A stretch of 64,000 nt of DNA from a virus: positions 1-64,000 of the IMG/VR virus record IMGVR_UViG_3300009512_000010. One strand, written 5' to 3'. Position 1 is the stretch's first letter, and every line of letters starts with the position of its first letter. Below the pieces are notes generated by a model. It worked only from the letters and a program-made list of their open reading frames with translations, had not been told where the DNA came from and did not search any database. A program made the translations under genes and the position numbers. Positions 17,798-25,193 of this stretch are shown in pieces.

Positions 17798-17811
17798 ACA
17801 ATGGAGTTATT

Positions 17812-18522
17812 ATGGCTTTACCTAAACTAAATGATCAACCAAAATACGACTTGACAATCCCATCTAGTGGTGTTGAGATTCGAATCAGACCATTTTTGGT
17901 CAAAGAAGAAAAGGTTCTCCTACTCGCTATGGAGAGCCAAGATCAGTCGCAGATCCTATCTGCTATTGTTGATACTCTTGAGGCGTGTGTGTTAGGCGAT
18001 ATTGACGCAAATGCTCTAACAACGTTTGATATTGAATACCTATTCACTAAGCTGAGAACTAAATCGGTGGGCGAAAGTGCTAAGATTGAATTGTCATGTA
18101 CAAAGTGTGAAGCACAAAACCCTGTAACGGTTCCAATGGATGATGTTGGCGTTAAAGGTGATATGAATAGTCAAACTGCAAAAGTAGATTTGGGAAGTGG
18201 TATTAGCATCGATCTACAGTGGCCTCGTTATAAGACTATTGCAAACGACAAGACTGTTATTAGTGGTGGTGCAGAAGCTACATTCTCTATGATTAAACAT
18301 TGCATTAGTCATGTATGTACTGATGATGAGCGTATCAAGTTTGATGAGGAAAGCGCAAAGGAAAGAGATGACTTTGTCAACTCTATGACGAGTGAAAACT
18401 TTGGATCTATCAAAACCTTTATCGAAGCTATGCCCACACTGAAACATGACATCGATTTCAACTGTGTTGAATGTGGTCACAAGAACGAGTTTACCTTAGA
18501 GGGTATGCAAGATTTTTTTTAA
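17812..18522 (+). CDS. 26: Baseplate hub assembly protein/tail chaperone, T4 gp26 family
   Basis: 236 aa from the ATG at 17812, chosen because TGGAG precedes it; an in-frame ATG at 17782 overlaps the tube gene and lacks a site. IRPFLVKEEKVLLLAMES and FDIEYLFTKLRTKSVGE match the T4 gp26 baseplate family. Two CxxC pairs (CTKC near 102, CVEC near 222) look like a zinc ribbon. It ends in a run of eight T's followed by TAA; see the frameshift entry. In position it equals the lambda G-type chaperone upstream of the tape measure. Confidence 0.8.
   Translation: MALPKLNDQPKYDLTIPSSGVEIRIRPFLVKEEKVLLLAMESQDQSQILSAIVDTLEACVLGDIDANALTTFDIEYLFTKLRTKSVGESAKIELSCTKCEAQNPVTVPMDDVGVKGDMNSQTAKVDLGSGISIDLQWPRYKTIANDKTVISGGAEATFSMIKHCISHVCTDDERIKFDEESAKERDDFVNSMTSENFGSIKTFIEAMPTLKHDIDFNCVECGHKNEFTLEGMQDFF
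18513..18519 (+). promoter_or_regulatory. Probable -1 ribosomal frameshift site
   Basis: Zero-frame codons at 18511-18522 read GAT TTT TTT TAA. T TTT TTT fits the X XXY YYZ slip pattern, and both tRNAs can re-pair in the -1 frame. The -1 frame then continues for 62 codons with a conserved-looking sequence that has no convincing own start. Confidence 0.6.
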
Positions 18523-18707
18523 TATGTCTATCCCATAATAGTATACTTAATTACTATAAGAACAACTTCGCACTGATGCAACATCACCAGTATAGTTTAG
18601 ATGAGATAGACGGATTGATACCATGGGAAAAGGAAGTGTATATTAGTATGCTTTCGGAATACATAAAAGAACAAGAAGAAGAACGGAAGCGACAGAAAAA
18701 TGGCTGA
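18519..18707 (+). CDS. -1 frame extension of gp26 (gp51-like position)
   Basis: 62 codons after the slip site. LSHNSILNYYKNNFALMQHH then QYSLDEIDGLIPWEKEVYIS and an acidic/basic helix ending EEERKRQKNG. The residues before the internal ATG at 18576 (NSILNYYKNNFAL) look like part of a folded, conserved protein, which argues for frameshift entry over initiation at that ATG. The fusion would be about 298 aa. T4 has gene 51 (hub assembly catalyst) next to 26. The 3' end overlaps the tape-measure start by 8 bases, as in lambda G-T-H. Confidence 0.6.
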   Translation, partial: LICLSHNSILNYYKNNFALMQHHQYSLDEIDGLIPWEKEVYISMLSEYIKEQEEERKRQKNG

Positions 18708-20538
18708 AACCACTCTCAATGATGTAGTCAAAACCCTACAGAAAGGTCAAGCAAAAGATGCTTTGCTGGCTAGAAGCTTTGACACATGGTTCAAGGCTAT
18801 GGAACGTGCACGTCTTGATGCTCTAGAGGAAGCTAGAGAGCGCAAGAAAGCCAGGCCTCTTGAGGTGAAGCAAGAGCGTTCCAAACGACCTAAAGACAAC
18901 GCTAAAGGCGGTTTCATGATCTTGGGTAAACTAATTGGACCTTTGACAGCATTCATTGCTGGCTTCGGCGCATTAGGTGCGGCTCTAGTGGGTTTCAGAG
19001 GATGGGAACTCAAGGCTATTAAGTCTTTGAATAATTTCGGTGGGTTCACTAAGCTGTTGAATCAAAAGTTCATCAATCTGAGAGCTACATTTTTTAGACG
19101 GTTGGGACTAGATCCTACGTTGGGTAAAGCTGTTGAGGGTAAGAGAACTCTTGCCACACCATTAACTACACAGTTGGCTAATGCTATAAGAACTTGGTTC
19201 TCTGCTTTACAACAGAAGTATTATAGGATCTTTGGTCTTGGTGTTGACGGAAAACCTGTCACGGTCAAAGGTGCTGATGGTAAGTTCAGACCACAAAGCA
19301 TTGTGTCTAGACTTGGCGTGAGAATAAACAGCCTCTTTAGACCTATAACTCGGCTATCGACTGCTATTGGTGGTTGGTTCACAGGAGCAGGAGCAAAGGT
19401 TATGACCTTTGTTAGGACTTTCCTTGGTAGAGGTGCTGGATTTCTTAGGCTAATGGGTAAAATACTATGGCCTATTGGTATTCTTATGTCAGCATTTGAT
19501 GGCATGAAAGCATATCAGAGTTCTGAAGAAGCCACAATCTTTGGTAGATTCGGTGATGGTCTTGCGGCAATGGTTGGATCCTTTATTGGTATTCCGTTTG
19601 ATATGATTAAGAATGGCATCCTTTGGATTATCCGTAGTATTACAGGCGCAGAAGTTGATGAGGACGGTAATTATGACACATCGACTGTAAGTGGTAAGAT
19701 ACTACAAGCCGCTACAGACTTTTCATTCACCGAACTGATTGGCAAGTTTGTTAAAGCACCATTCAATGCTATTATAGGTGTTCTCGATTGGATCAAAGAG
19801 AAGTTTGCTATATTCTCTGATGAAGGAGAAGGTGGTGGCATGAGCGGTGTTCTGAAATCTATATTTGATGACGCCCTAGCTCTTATGGGTTTTGATAAGA
19901 GTATGTCTGTAGGACAGATCATTGGTCAGATTGCTGTAGCACCCGCAACTGCCGCTATAAACTGGCTTGCTGGTATATTTGGATTTGAACTACCAGAAGG
20001 CTTTACTCTAAATCCAGTTACTTTGATAACGAAATATGGTAACGATGCATTCAATTGGGTTGCGTCTAAGTTTGGTTTCGAGTTCGCTGATGATGACTTT
20101 AGTATCACTGGTTGGATTAAGAACAAATGGGACAATGCTGTTGCTAAGATGCAAGAAGCATTTGTCGATCTAGGGTTATGGATGTCGATGATCGGACCTA
20201 AACTAAAGGTCATGGCTGTTGAAGCTATTAAGGAATATACAGGTAGTTGGATTGTTAGTGACGATACACTGGAAGAACTTAGGGCAGACGTTCAGCAAAG
20301 ACAAGATAATGCCGACAGGCTAAAAGAAGAACTGAGAGCACAAAGAGCACTCCTAACCGTAGTGCCAGACGCATTGCCACAAGATGGTAGTGGTAACACT
20401 GTTGTATTCTCAGCCCCAAGCGGTGGTGTGGATAACTCCACCTCAATTAATAATGAAATTAGACTAGATGCAAATCCTGGCGCTGACGCTTGGGTTGAAG
20501 AACAAATGTTACTACGTAGGCGTATGACAGCATTTTAG
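18700..20538 (+). CDS. Tape-measure-like/baseplate hub protein (T4 gp29 position)
   Basis: 612 aa, close to T4 gp29 (590). A charged helical N-terminus (about 1-70, RARLDALEEARERKKARPLE) is followed by a Gly/Ala hydrophobic segment (about 73-105) and repeated amphipathic stretches with Trp-Ile (GVLDWIKEKF, AAINWLAGIFGFE, DAFNWVASKFGFE), then a C-terminal coiled region (LRADVQQRQDNADRLKEELR). This is the usual architecture of tape measures. It directly follows the gp26/frameshift chaperone, the diagnostic location. Sequence identity to gp29 was not demonstrated. Confidence 0.7.
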   Translation: MAETTLNDVVKTLQKGQAKDALLARSFDTWFKAMERARLDALEEARERKKARPLEVKQERSKRPKDNAKGGFMILGKLIGPLTAFIAGFGALGAALVGFRGWELKAIKSLNNFGGFTKLLNQKFINLRATFFRRLGLDPTLGKAVEGKRTLATPLTTQLANAIRTWFSALQQKYYRIFGLGVDGKPVTVKGADGKFRPQSIVSRLGVRINSLFRPITRLSTAIGGWFTGAGAKVMTFVRTFLGRGAGFLRLMGKILWPIGILMSAFDGMKAYQSSEEATIFGRFGDGLAAMVGSFIGIPFDMIKNGILWIIRSITGAEVDEDGNYDTSTVSGKILQAATDFSFTELIGKFVKAPFNAIIGVLDWIKEKFAIFSDEGEGGGMSGVLKSIFDDALALMGFDKSMSVGQIIGQIAVAPATAAINWLAGIFGFELPEGFTLNPVTLITKYGNDAFNWVASKFGFEFADDDFSITGWIKNKWDNAVAKMQEAFVDLGLWMSMIGPKLKVMAVEAIKEYTGSWIVSDDTLEELRADVQQRQDNADRLKEELRAQRALLTVVPDALPQDGSGNTVVFSAPSGGVDNSTSINNEIRLDANPGADAWVEEQMLLRRRMTAF

Positions 20539-20553
20539 ATTAGAGGAAATGAA

Positions 20554-20748
20554 ATGTATGTAATGATAACACTATTGATGCTTCACGGTCAGTTTTCTGT
20601 ACAGGCACCTAACATAACATTCACTACTTTGAATGATTGTATGAGAGCAAAGACTCTACAGAATAAGATATTAGATCTTACCAGACCAGATGCTGATGCT
20701 ACACATATAACCAAATGTGTTAAGATGGTTAAGGACTTGCAAGCGTAA
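20554..20748 (+). CDS. Small hypothetical protein, last gene of the plus-strand late block
   Basis: 64 aa with AGAGGA before the ATG. The first 18 residues are hydrophobic (MYVMITLLMLHGQFSVQA), like a short signal or membrane anchor, and two Cys (30 and 56) could pair in the periplasm. A terminator hairpin overlaps its stop region. Function unknown. Confidence 0.55.
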   Translation: MYVMITLLMLHGQFSVQAPNITFTTLNDCMRAKTLQNKILDLTRPDADATHITKCVKMVKDLQA

Positions 20749-20774
20749 AGGCAGAGGTTTCCCCCTGCCTTTTG
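20748..20774. terminator. Bidirectional terminator between convergent blocks
   Basis: AAGGCAG (20748-20754) pairs with CTGCCTT (20765-20771), extended by G-C pairs, followed by T's on the plus strand and flanked by A's so that it also works for gp32 transcription from the other side. A 12-base unit TTGCCGATGTTA is then duplicated at 20772-20783 and 20785-20796, the second copy supplying the gp32 stop. Confidence 0.75.
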
Positions 20775-20793
20775 CCGATGTTACTTGCCGATG

Positions 20794-21708
20794 TTATTCT
20801 TCTGCGGTTAGACGAGAGAAGTAAGACAGTGTGTCTTCTTCGCCAACAGTAGAACTTTCCATTGCCTCTGCCGTGACAGGCGCAAACTCTCGTGCAGGTG
20901 GAGCATCATTAAACGATGGTGCTGGTGCTGTACGTGAAAGGTCTTCGGTTGCCTGTGTGGTCATAGTCGATTGACCAGTAACCTTCTCAAAACGAGCTTT
21001 CAACTCTGCATATGACTTAAAGTTCTTTGGATCGTTGAACTCATTCAAGTCGTGCATCTTGTTATAGATGACTTCCAACTCAGCATCGTTGCTTGACAAT
21101 GCACTCTGAGGAGAGAACTCAGACTTATCGTAGTTGCGATAGCCTTCGACTTGGCGGATCTTCAGTTTGAAGTCTGCACCTTCCCAGAAGTTAAATGGAT
21201 CTACAGGCTTCTCGTCTGCAAATTCTGGTTGCATGGCATCAATGATCTTATCATAGATCTTCTTACCGAACTGATACAACATTACCTTACCTTCGTTGGC
21301 AGGGTTCGCAGGATCTGATACGATCAATGCATTAACAACATAGTGCAAACGGCGTTTCTGTTTACGAGCAAGTGTCTTGCCCTCTTCAGTACCATTGTTC
21401 CATAGTGTTGAGTTGTATTCGGATACAGGATCCTGTTCGTTAAGAGTAGTCAAAGACTTCTCAATATACCAACCACCTGGGCCTTGAAAGCCGTGATCAA
21501 AGTAACGAACCCATGGTAGGGCTTGTCCTTCTGCCGCAGGTAGGAAGCGTAGAACGGCATAACCGTTACCCATCTTATCCACCGTTGGTTTCCATAGGCG
21601 GTCATCGCCATAGCTCTTCTTACCAGTAGCACCACCACCTGCGGCATCTGCCGCCGCTAGTAGATCACCGATTTGATTGCGTTTAGTTTTTAGATTTGCA
21701 AAAGACAT
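20794..21708 (-). CDS. 32: Single-stranded DNA-binding protein, T4 gp32 family
   Basis: 304 aa (T4 301). The gp32 order is kept: basic N-terminal LAST-type peptide (FANLKTKRNQIGDLL), core with RLWKPTVDKMGNGYAVLRFL, WVRYFDHGFQGPGGWYIEKS, VVNALIVSDPANPANEGKV, LYQFGKKIYDKI and FNFWEGADFKLKI, then an acidic C-tail (VGEEDTLSYFSRLTAEE) that in T4 recruits partners. The protein has no cysteine at all, so the T4 zinc site (His64, Cys77, Cys87, Cys90) is absent. A consensus sigma70 promoter precedes it. Confidence 0.93.
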   Translation of the reverse strand: MSFANLKTKRNQIGDLLAAADAAGGGATGKKSYGDDRLWKPTVDKMGNGYAVLRFLPAAEGQALPWVRYFDHGFQGPGGWYIEKSLTTLNEQDPVSEYNSTLWNNGTEEGKTLARKQKRRLHYVVNALIVSDPANPANEGKVMLYQFGKKIYDKIIDAMQPEFADEKPVDPFNFWEGADFKLKIRQVEGYRNYDKSEFSPQSALSSNDAELEVIYNKMHDLNEFNDPKNFKSYAELKARFEKVTGQSTMTTQATEDLSRTAPAPSFNDAPPAREFAPVTAEAMESSTVGEEDTLSYFSRLTAEE

Positions 21709-21761
21709 TTATATGTTCCTCGTATTTGCTGAATTATGATTGTATTATTGTGTACTGAATT

Positions 21762-21790
21762 ATTATACTATAGATTCGATGTGGTGTCAA
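21762..21790 (-). promoter_or_regulatory. sigma70 promoter for gp32
   Basis: TTGACA (21785-21790), 17-base spacer containing CGAATC, TATAAT (21762-21767), minus strand. A perfect consensus for a protein needed in large amounts. Confidence 0.8.
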
Positions 21791-21793
21791 CCA

Positions 21794-22027
21794 TCAATCA
21801 TCGAACAATAGTACATTTTGTCTAGGGAGATAGTTCAACTTCATAGCTTCCCCCTCTAACTTCTCAACGATAACGTTGTTAAGAAACTTCTTTACATCCT
21901 CTGGTTCAATGTTTGTATCTTCACAGACATCGATGACTGCATCCATATAGGATAGGTTCTTGTCATATGCGGATGCTTCAACCATGCTTGAGAACTTGCT
22001 CTTATTTAGAAACTCTGTTTCACTCAT
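21794..22027 (-). CDS. 33: Late promoter coactivator, probable T4 gp33 homologue
   Basis: 77 aa (T4 112). It is located next to gp32 as in T4 (32-59-33). The helical body SSMVEASAYDKNLSYMDAVI followed by CEDTNIEPEDVKKFLNNVIV is gp33-like, and the acidic hydrophobic C-terminus (NVLLFDD) resembles the tail by which gp33 and gp55 hold the sliding clamp. gp33 links RNA polymerase to the clamp at TATAAATA promoters, which are abundant in this window. The start overlaps the stop of the upstream gene. Confidence 0.7.
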   Translation of the reverse strand: MSETEFLNKSKFSSMVEASAYDKNLSYMDAVIDVCEDTNIEPEDVKKFLNNVIVEKLEGEAMKLNYLPRQNVLLFDD

Positions 22028-23133
22028 TTACTCATTGCCCTTAAGATGATTGTATCCCTATTTAGTCTTCCGTTTGGAGCGGTAGTATTGGTAGTTAGTG
22101 CACTCCACGCCTTACCAATTTGATTTGGCGTTTTGCTTAAGGCAACAGGGAGAACATCATTTGGTTTACGGAGTGTGATCTGCCTTGATAGATCTGCATC
22201 CCAACCCTTAAGTGATGTTCCTTTAACTTCAAACCCTGTTGCCTTATGGCTTACGTATTCGATCAGTTTCTTTGACTTGATGTTAAAGCAATACAATCTC
22301 ATCGCACCCACGATTGACATGGGGTGGATTGATTTGAGTTTGTACTCTTTGTTTTCAGAACAAATCTGTATCTTAACGACTTGCTTGTCCGCACTCTTAA
22401 CACGTATTTTGCGTGGTGTGCGTGTAGCTTTCTTAGCCGCCACATACTTATCAGCATCATCAATGATACTCTGAACGAATGCGAGATACTTCTTCCATAC
22501 ACTCAGTGGTTGACTAGAGTATGCCTCAACAAGATCGGGAGTTTTCTTGCTGATTAGCTCAGTCAGTTCATTACGTAATGGTGTGTAGAAAGAAACCACT
22601 GCACTCGCTGTTGATTGTGGAAAGGCATCTTTAAGCAAATCAACATATACAGTGTGAGTGGACTTTTCTGTCCATTCATCAAGAGTGATTTCAATGCCCC
22701 CAATGAAGTCCGAAGTCTTCTCTTGGATAATCTCAGCGGGTGTTTTACGTGGTTTAGATACCACTTCCTCTGTCTTGGCATACAGGTACTTATTACCCAT
22801 CTCCTCAAGGTAAGCAAAGAAAGTGTCCAAAGCGGACTTTGCATTCCAATTGTCTGGAAATGCCTTGCCCTTCTGTTCCCACAAGATAGTAGAAGCAATG
22901 AAGTGCTTAGGCGTGAAAGCCCACTCTGGTGCGGCAAGGTAAACTCTTTGTTTATCCTTGTCGAATGTCTGCTTGATGTAAGTCTTAATGAAAGACGCAA
23001 CGTCCTTCTTATCGACTTCCATACGGATGTAGTCGTTGAAATGGGTAAAGTTTGTGTCAGGTGCCGCACCAATACCTGTACGAGCACGTGCTCTTGGTAA
23101 TGATTTAGTCTTCTTCATTTTTTTGATAGCCAT
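22024..23133 (-). CDS. Hypothetical protein coupled to gp33
   Basis: 369 aa, function not recognised. It has a basic N-terminus (MAIKKMKKTKSLPRARAR), a mixed alpha/beta body and no P-loop or metal motif I can see. The last four bases overlap the gp33 start (ATGA). T4 has the helicase loader gp59 between 32 and 33 (217 aa); I see no convincing similarity, so that is only a positional thought. A promoter lies 30 bases upstream. Confidence 0.5.
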   Translation of the reverse strand: MAIKKMKKTKSLPRARARTGIGAAPDTNFTHFNDYIRMEVDKKDVASFIKTYIKQTFDKDKQRVYLAAPEWAFTPKHFIASTILWEQKGKAFPDNWNAKSALDTFFAYLEEMGNKYLYAKTEEVVSKPRKTPAEIIQEKTSDFIGGIEITLDEWTEKSTHTVYVDLLKDAFPQSTASAVVSFYTPLRNELTELISKKTPDLVEAYSSQPLSVWKKYLAFVQSIIDDADKYVAAKKATRTPRKIRVKSADKQVVKIQICSENKEYKLKSIHPMSIVGAMRLYCFNIKSKKLIEYVSHKATGFEVKGTSLKGWDADLSRQITLRKPNDVLPVALSKTPNQIGKAWSALTTNTTAPNGRLNRDTIILRAMSK

Positions 23134-23162
23134 AACGAATCTCCTTCAAGTAGTTACATAAT

Positions 23163-23191
23163 ACATTAACCTAGCACAAAACTGTTGTCAA
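23163..23191 (-). promoter_or_regulatory. sigma70-like promoter
   Basis: TTGACA (23186-23191), 17-base spacer, TAATGT (23163-23168), minus strand, upstream of the 369-aa gene and gp33. Confidence 0.6.
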
Positions 23192-23194
23192 CCC

Positions 23195-23434
23195 CTATTC
23201 AACATCTTTTTTAGATACCTTCTGTTGGTTCCAAGGATGTAGAACTAACTCGTCGTTAGCATCCCAATGATGTTTAACAAACCCCTCGTCACATAGATAC
23301 TCAACGGTGGTGCTCACTATATCGTCACGTTTATCTGCCCACCAATGTTTATGGATCATCCATCCGCACCATGCACTAGCTACCCCGAAGAGAAATCCCA
23401 AAACATCTTGATCAATGTAAAACTGCAATCGCAT
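23195..23434 (-). CDS. Small single-span membrane protein
   Basis: 79 aa. Residues about 10-30 (DVLGFLFGVASAWCGWMIHK) are a probable membrane segment, followed by a charged, His/Trp-containing soluble part. No family recognised. It belongs to the run of early small genes on the minus strand. Confidence 0.5.
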   Translation of the reverse strand: MRLQFYIDQDVLGFLFGVASAWCGWMIHKHWWADKRDDIVSTTVEYLCDEGFVKHHWDANDELVLHPWNQQKVSKKDVE

Positions 23435-23455
23435 TCTCCCTCTGTAAACAACTAT

Positions 23456-23707
23456 TTAGGTGTCTATCTCAACGTCTTTTCTGAAGTGATATATTCCATG
23501 GGGTAAGTCCCACGCTTGCATTAGTTTACGATACATGTCGGATGTAAACCCAATAGCCATGAAGTTATTGTTTTGCTCATCCCACTGCCTAAGAAAGACA
23601 TCCCCCTGAGCATCAACGATCAGTTGAACATCCTCATAGGTCTCGGTTGTGTCGAGTATAGTGACTAACGTTTCGTTGAAATGCTCGTCTTCCTCAATGG
23701 TAATCAT
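23456..23707 (-). CDS. Hypothetical early protein
   Basis: 83 aa from the ATG at 23707; the longer frame starts with TTG inside the upstream gene. Acidic (ITIEEDEHFNETLVTILDTT), no motif recognised. It begins three bases before the stop of the 96-aa gene ends, suggesting coupling. Confidence 0.5.
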   Translation of the reverse strand: MITIEEDEHFNETLVTILDTTETYEDVQLIVDAQGDVFLRQWDEQNNNFMAIGFTSDMYRKLMQAWDLPHGIYHFRKDVEIDT

Positions 23708-23709
23708 TC

Positions 23710-24000
23710 TTAGTAATCGCCCCAATCATTATCAAGACCTGTAGTGGCACGATAAGCTTCGCCATAATGCTCTTCGGCATACTTAGATGAATCCGTCCAG
23801 TAATTGACGTTCTCGCCTTGGACAGGCTCACGGATCTCTCCTGATATCTTAGAACGATTAATGCCTTTGACATCTTCCAAAGACTGTTTAGATTTACGCT
23901 TTAGCGTATTCATGCGATTATTACGCTGTAGCGTATTTCGTTCAGCGATTTCTTTAATCATAGCCAAACGGTCAGCTTTTTGATTTGGTGTCATTGTCAT
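23710..24000 (-). CDS. Hypothetical basic early protein
   Basis: 96 aa. The N-terminal half is very basic and repetitive (AERNTLQRNNRMNTLKRKSK) with NTLQR/NTLKR encoded by two near-identical DNA palindromes; the C-terminal half is acidic and ends DNDWGDY. It could bind nucleic acid; no family recognised. Confidence 0.5.
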   Translation of the reverse strand: MTMTPNQKADRLAMIKEIAERNTLQRNNRMNTLKRKSKQSLEDVKGINRSKISGEIREPVQGENVNYWTDSSKYAEEHYGEAYRATTGLDNDWGDY

Positions 24001-24003
24001 AAG

Positions 24004-24123
24004 TTACAATCCTTCTCTTACAAATTCTTCAAAAGTTTTAGGGAATACATCTTGTGTAGTATCCAGATAGATTTCATATCTCTGACCATCTTCTGTTAAA
24101 GGTGAATTTTCATCATAAGTCAT
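24004..24123 (-). CDS. Small hypothetical protein (39 aa)
   Basis: An intact frame MTYDENSPLTEDGQRYEIYL... ending EFVREGL, with AAGGAA nine bases before the ATG and its own perfect promoter at 24150-24178. Acidic; function unknown. Confidence 0.5.
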   Translation of the reverse strand: MTYDENSPLTEDGQRYEIYLDTTQDVFPKTFEEFVREGL

Positions 24124-24149
24124 AATATATTCCTTCGATTTAGTAGTTT

Positions 24150-24178
24150 ATTATAGCACAGTATCAAAAGGCTGTCAA
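24150..24178 (-). promoter_or_regulatory. sigma70 promoter (perfect consensus)
   Basis: TTGACA (24173-24178), 17 bases, TATAAT (24150-24155), minus strand. It overlaps the last codons of the 63-aa gene upstream. Confidence 0.75.
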
Positions 24179-24366
24179 GATCTTTGATCAGCCCCATCCA
24201 ACCAAATTTGGTATTCACGTTCAACCTCGGCTTCCATGACAACCATGTTAGCGGCAAGTTCCCTCTTGAATTCGATAAGCTCTCTGATCGATTTGAAATC
24301 TGGTTTAGATATGTCAAGGATATCTTCCAACTTGTCGATGACCATTTGTGTATCAAGAATATCCAT
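24175..24366 (-). CDS. Small helical hypothetical protein
   Basis: 63 aa, almost entirely helical and charged (IRELIEFKRELAANMVVMEA EVERE in order), possibly a coiled coil. The start shares its A with the stop of the 24366-24710 gene, so it is translationally coupled. Its 3' end overlaps the next promoter. Confidence 0.5.
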   Translation of the reverse strand: MDILDTQMVIDKLEDILDISKPDFKSIRELIEFKRELAANMVVMEAEVEREYQIWLDGADQRS

Positions 24367-24710
24367 TATGCCGCTTCCTTTTCAAAGTTCATTTCTATTT
24401 TCTCAAACCCCATCATGGCGCAGATAAACCACTCGCCATTGAGTTCGAAGATATCGCCAACAGAACTACTATGAGTACGGTCACCGATGACATCAACAGT
24501 GGGTTGATTATTCCAAAGGTTAGTCCACTCAAAAGCTTTTTCAAGATCACTAGTATATACAGTATAAGCAAGGTCGTAGAATTCAAAATTAGAAGTGTCA
24601 AATTTTCCCATACTAGCTTTACACTTAACTTCAAAAGCGGGAACCTTTTCGTTAGCATTAACGGCGTTGTATTGCTCGTTGGTCAGTTGAATTTGATAAA
24701 TGTTGATCAT
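24366..24710 (-). CDS. Hypothetical early protein
   Basis: 114 aa from the ATG at 24710 (MINIYQIQLTNEQYNAVN). The open frame extends further only because it reads back through the promoter. Mixed alpha/beta with WTNLWNNQP and FELNGEWFICAMMGFEKI. No family recognised. It is expressed from the promoter at 24742-24770. Confidence 0.5.
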   Translation of the reverse strand: MINIYQIQLTNEQYNAVNANEKVPAFEVKCKASMGKFDTSNFEFYDLAYTVYTSDLEKAFEWTNLWNNQPTVDVIGDRTHSSSVGDIFELNGEWFICAMMGFEKIEMNFEKEAA

Positions 24711-24741
24711 TTGATTTTCACTTTCTGTTTGGTATACATAA

Positions 24742-24770
24742 TCTATAGCAAATTGATTCGGGGGTGTCAA
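24742..24770 (-). promoter_or_regulatory. sigma70 promoter with CGAATC spacer
   Basis: TTGACA (24765-24770), 17-base spacer CCCCCGAATCAATTTGC, TATAGA (24742-24747), minus strand. Confidence 0.75.
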
Positions 24771-24997
24771 CCCACTATTTTAAAAGGAACCTGAGTTTCT
24801 AACCACTTTACGGCATCTGTTGCGCAAGTGAATACTTCTTCGTCACCTTCTAAAGTAACGGCATCTTCAAAAGAACCTACCCAACCGACACATGCGACAT
24901 GCTCTACAAAACAGTTTTTTGTGGCATTGGTAGACTTAAAGAAGTTAGGGAACTGTGTCTCTTCGAACTTCATCATAGTGTCAAATACGTTTGTCAT
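24767..24997 (-). CDS. Hypothetical early protein
   Basis: 76 aa, acidic, with three Cys (NCFVEHVACVGWVGSFEDAV, then CATDAVKWLE). No family recognised. It is preceded by the AGAAACAAAGAAAG leader shared with other early genes and by the promoter at 25029-25057. Confidence 0.5.
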   Translation of the reverse strand: MTNVFDTMMKFEETQFPNFFKSTNATKNCFVEHVACVGWVGSFEDAVTLEGDEEVFTCATDAVKWLETQVPFKIVG

Positions 24998-25028
24998 TGG
25001 ATGTCTCTTTCTTTGTTTCTATACATTC

Positions 25029-25057
25029 TTTATAGGTGATTCGAATGATATTGTCAA
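25029..25057 (-). promoter_or_regulatory. sigma70 promoter with CGAATC spacer
   Basis: TTGACA (25052-25057), 17-base spacer with TTCGAATCA, TATAAA (25029-25034), minus strand; divergent from the plus-strand promoter at 25093. Confidence 0.75.
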
Positions 25058-25092
25058 CAGCTAATATAGCTAATATTCATATATTTTATGGG

Positions 25093-25121
25093 TTGACAGA
25101 ATCAGAGAATCTATGTATAAT
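25093..25121 (+). promoter_or_regulatory. sigma70 promoter of the plus-strand cassette
   Basis: TTGACA (25093-25098), 17-base spacer with two GAATC sites, TATAAT (25116-25121). A perfect consensus, 72 bases upstream of the radical SAM gene and the only convincing plus-strand early promoter in the window. Confidence 0.85.
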
Positions 25122-25193
25122 AAAGGATCAGCTTCGAACACAGGGAAAGGATATATTAATTGTCTATATACTCTGTAATGAAATGGAATACGT

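Noticed and set aside
22563-23087. 174-codon minus frame inside the gp33-coupled gene
   Set aside because: Arg/Leu/Ser-rich shadow frame; the 369-aa frame is coupled to gp33 and has a promoter.
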